DNA of 12,843 nucleotides, from contig JBOGWY010000107.1 of the NCBI GenBank assembly GCA_050694015.1, positions 1 to 12,843 on the forward strand. Reading direction: 5' to 3'. Position 1 is the stretch's first letter. Each line of letters begins with the position of its first letter. Shown piece after piece: positions 12,357 to 12,843 of the stretch. The translations under genes and the position numbers were made by a program. The stretch is from JBOGWY01 sp050694015 (lineage in GTDB: Bacteria; Actinomycetota; CADDZG01; WHSQ01). The notes below the pieces were generated by a model, which did no database searches, was not told where the DNA came from, and was given only the letters and a program-made list of their open reading frames with translations.

Positions 12357-12818
12357 TTGAAATCGCACACCGTCTACAAGACCTTCAATACCAACCAGCG
12401 GCGCGAGTTCGTACGCATCACCGAGGACGTCGAGGCCGCGGTAGAGGCGTCCGGCATCCAGGAGGGCATGGTCCTGGTCTCGGCGATGCACATCACCGCC
12501 GGCGTGTGGATCAACGACGACGAGCCCGGCATCCTCGAGGACACCCTCGAATGGCTCGACAAGCTCGCTCCCCCGAGCTGGCAACGGTCCGAGACCCAGC
12601 TAAGCGATGCCCTCCTTCCCGCCGAAGGCGACTATCGCCACCACCGCGGCGGCGAGGACAACGGCGACGCCCACTTCAAGAACCTGCTGGTCCATCACCA
12701 GGTGATAGTGCCGATCACGAACTGGCGCCTGGACCTGGGCCCGTGGCAGGCGATCTTCTACTGCGAGTTCGACGGTCAGAGGGAGAAGCGTCTGGTCATG
12801 AAGGTCATCGGCGAATAG
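12357..12818 (+). CDS. YjbQ / UPF0047 family protein (secondary thiamine-phosphate synthase family)
   Basis: A 153-aa single-domain protein of usual family length (about 130-150). The conserved core is present: HITAG (45-49), YRH (93-95), GEDNGDAHFKNLL (99-111), and the C-terminal GPWQAIFYCEFDGQREKRLVM (128-148). The histidines of these motifs (His45, His95, His106) are the likely metal or substrate ligands. Family members have been named secondary thiamine-phosphate synthases because some complement ThiE weakly; the true role is unsettled, and nothing thiamine-related is nearby. The start is TTG, chosen because the N-terminus (KSHTVYKTFNT) then aligns with the family and an SD-like GGGGGA precedes it. 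The gene is divergent from the exported-protein gene. Confidence 0.9.
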   Translation: MKSHTVYKTFNTNQRREFVRITEDVEAAVEASGIQEGMVLVSAMHITAGVWINDDEPGILEDTLEWLDKLAPPSWQRSETQLSDALLPAEGDYRHHRGGEDNGDAHFKNLLVHHQVIVPITNWRLDLGPWQAIFYCEFDGQREKRLVMKVIGE

Positions 12819-12843
12819 CGCTCCGCAGGGGTCGGGGGCCGGG

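Noticed and set aside
12208..12360. 50-codon plus-strand frame whose TGA overlaps the YjbQ TTG
   Set aside because: About 19 of 51 codons end in A/T, unlike genes here; no family similarity and no clear SD.
1..12843. tRNA, rRNA, CRISPR, transposase or attachment sites
   Set aside because: Looked for cloverleaf ends, spaced direct repeats and transposase motifs; the only clear direct repeat is the 23-bp unit at the carboxyltransferase start.

Overview
The window looks like high-GC chromosomal DNA from a bacterium of the Actinomycetota type. The support is a fused biotin carboxylase/carboxyl-carrier subunit of 580 aa, strong G/C bias at third codon positions, many genes without a Shine-Dalgarno (SD) sequence but with a TANNNT hexamer just before the start codon, and a secreted PD40/Calx-beta protein of a kind common in deep-branching actinobacteria. 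The exact class cannot be fixed from sequence alone. I saw no rRNA, tRNA, CRISPR array, insertion sequence or phage gene.

Region 1 (1-3671, minus strand) is a leucine/branched-chain acyl-CoA catabolic module, read right to left: an acyl-CoA carboxylase beta subunit (accD type, most like methylcrotonyl-CoA carboxylase), a methylglutaconyl-CoA hydratase-like crotonase, an HMG-CoA lyase, and the first 20 codons of a biotin carboxylase cut by the window edge. Together these would take methylcrotonyl-CoA to acetoacetate plus acetyl-CoA. Isovaleryl-CoA dehydrogenase is not in the window. Between birA and the beta-subunit gene lies a 197-bp leader. It holds an SD-led 10-codon frame, a 52-codon frame, and a 23-bp tandem repeat that multiplies the start codon into a chain of stop/start-coupled mini-frames.

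Region 2 (3669-6248) holds birA (minus) and a complete biotin carboxylase-BCCP gene (plus). They diverge from only 24 bp, where their predicted -10 hexamers overlap. BirA would attach biotin to Lys546 of this carboxylase, and probably also to the one encoded at the left edge.

Region 3 (6249-8657) holds a two-ACT-domain protein (minus), a GNAT acetyltransferase (plus) and an M20 dipeptidase (minus), with hairpins in both convergent gaps. Region 4 (8658-12131, minus) is one large exported protein: signal peptide, PD40 propeller, two Calx-beta domains, a PPC-like domain and about 500 residues I do not recognise. Region 5 (12357-12818, plus) is a YjbQ/UPF0047 protein, preceded by a 225-bp gap without a convincing gene.

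The clearest cross-cutting signal is that five genes (left-edge carboxylase, crotonase, birA, accA, M20 peptidase) lack an SD and have TANNNT exactly 7 nt before the start codon. The genes with an SD lack that hexamer. This suggests leaderless transcription of the biotin/leucine genes. Other points worth a look are the cysteine-free HMG-CoA lyase (catalytic Cys replaced by Ser), the chained leader of the carboxyltransferase gene, and a CxxC insertion in the exported protein.
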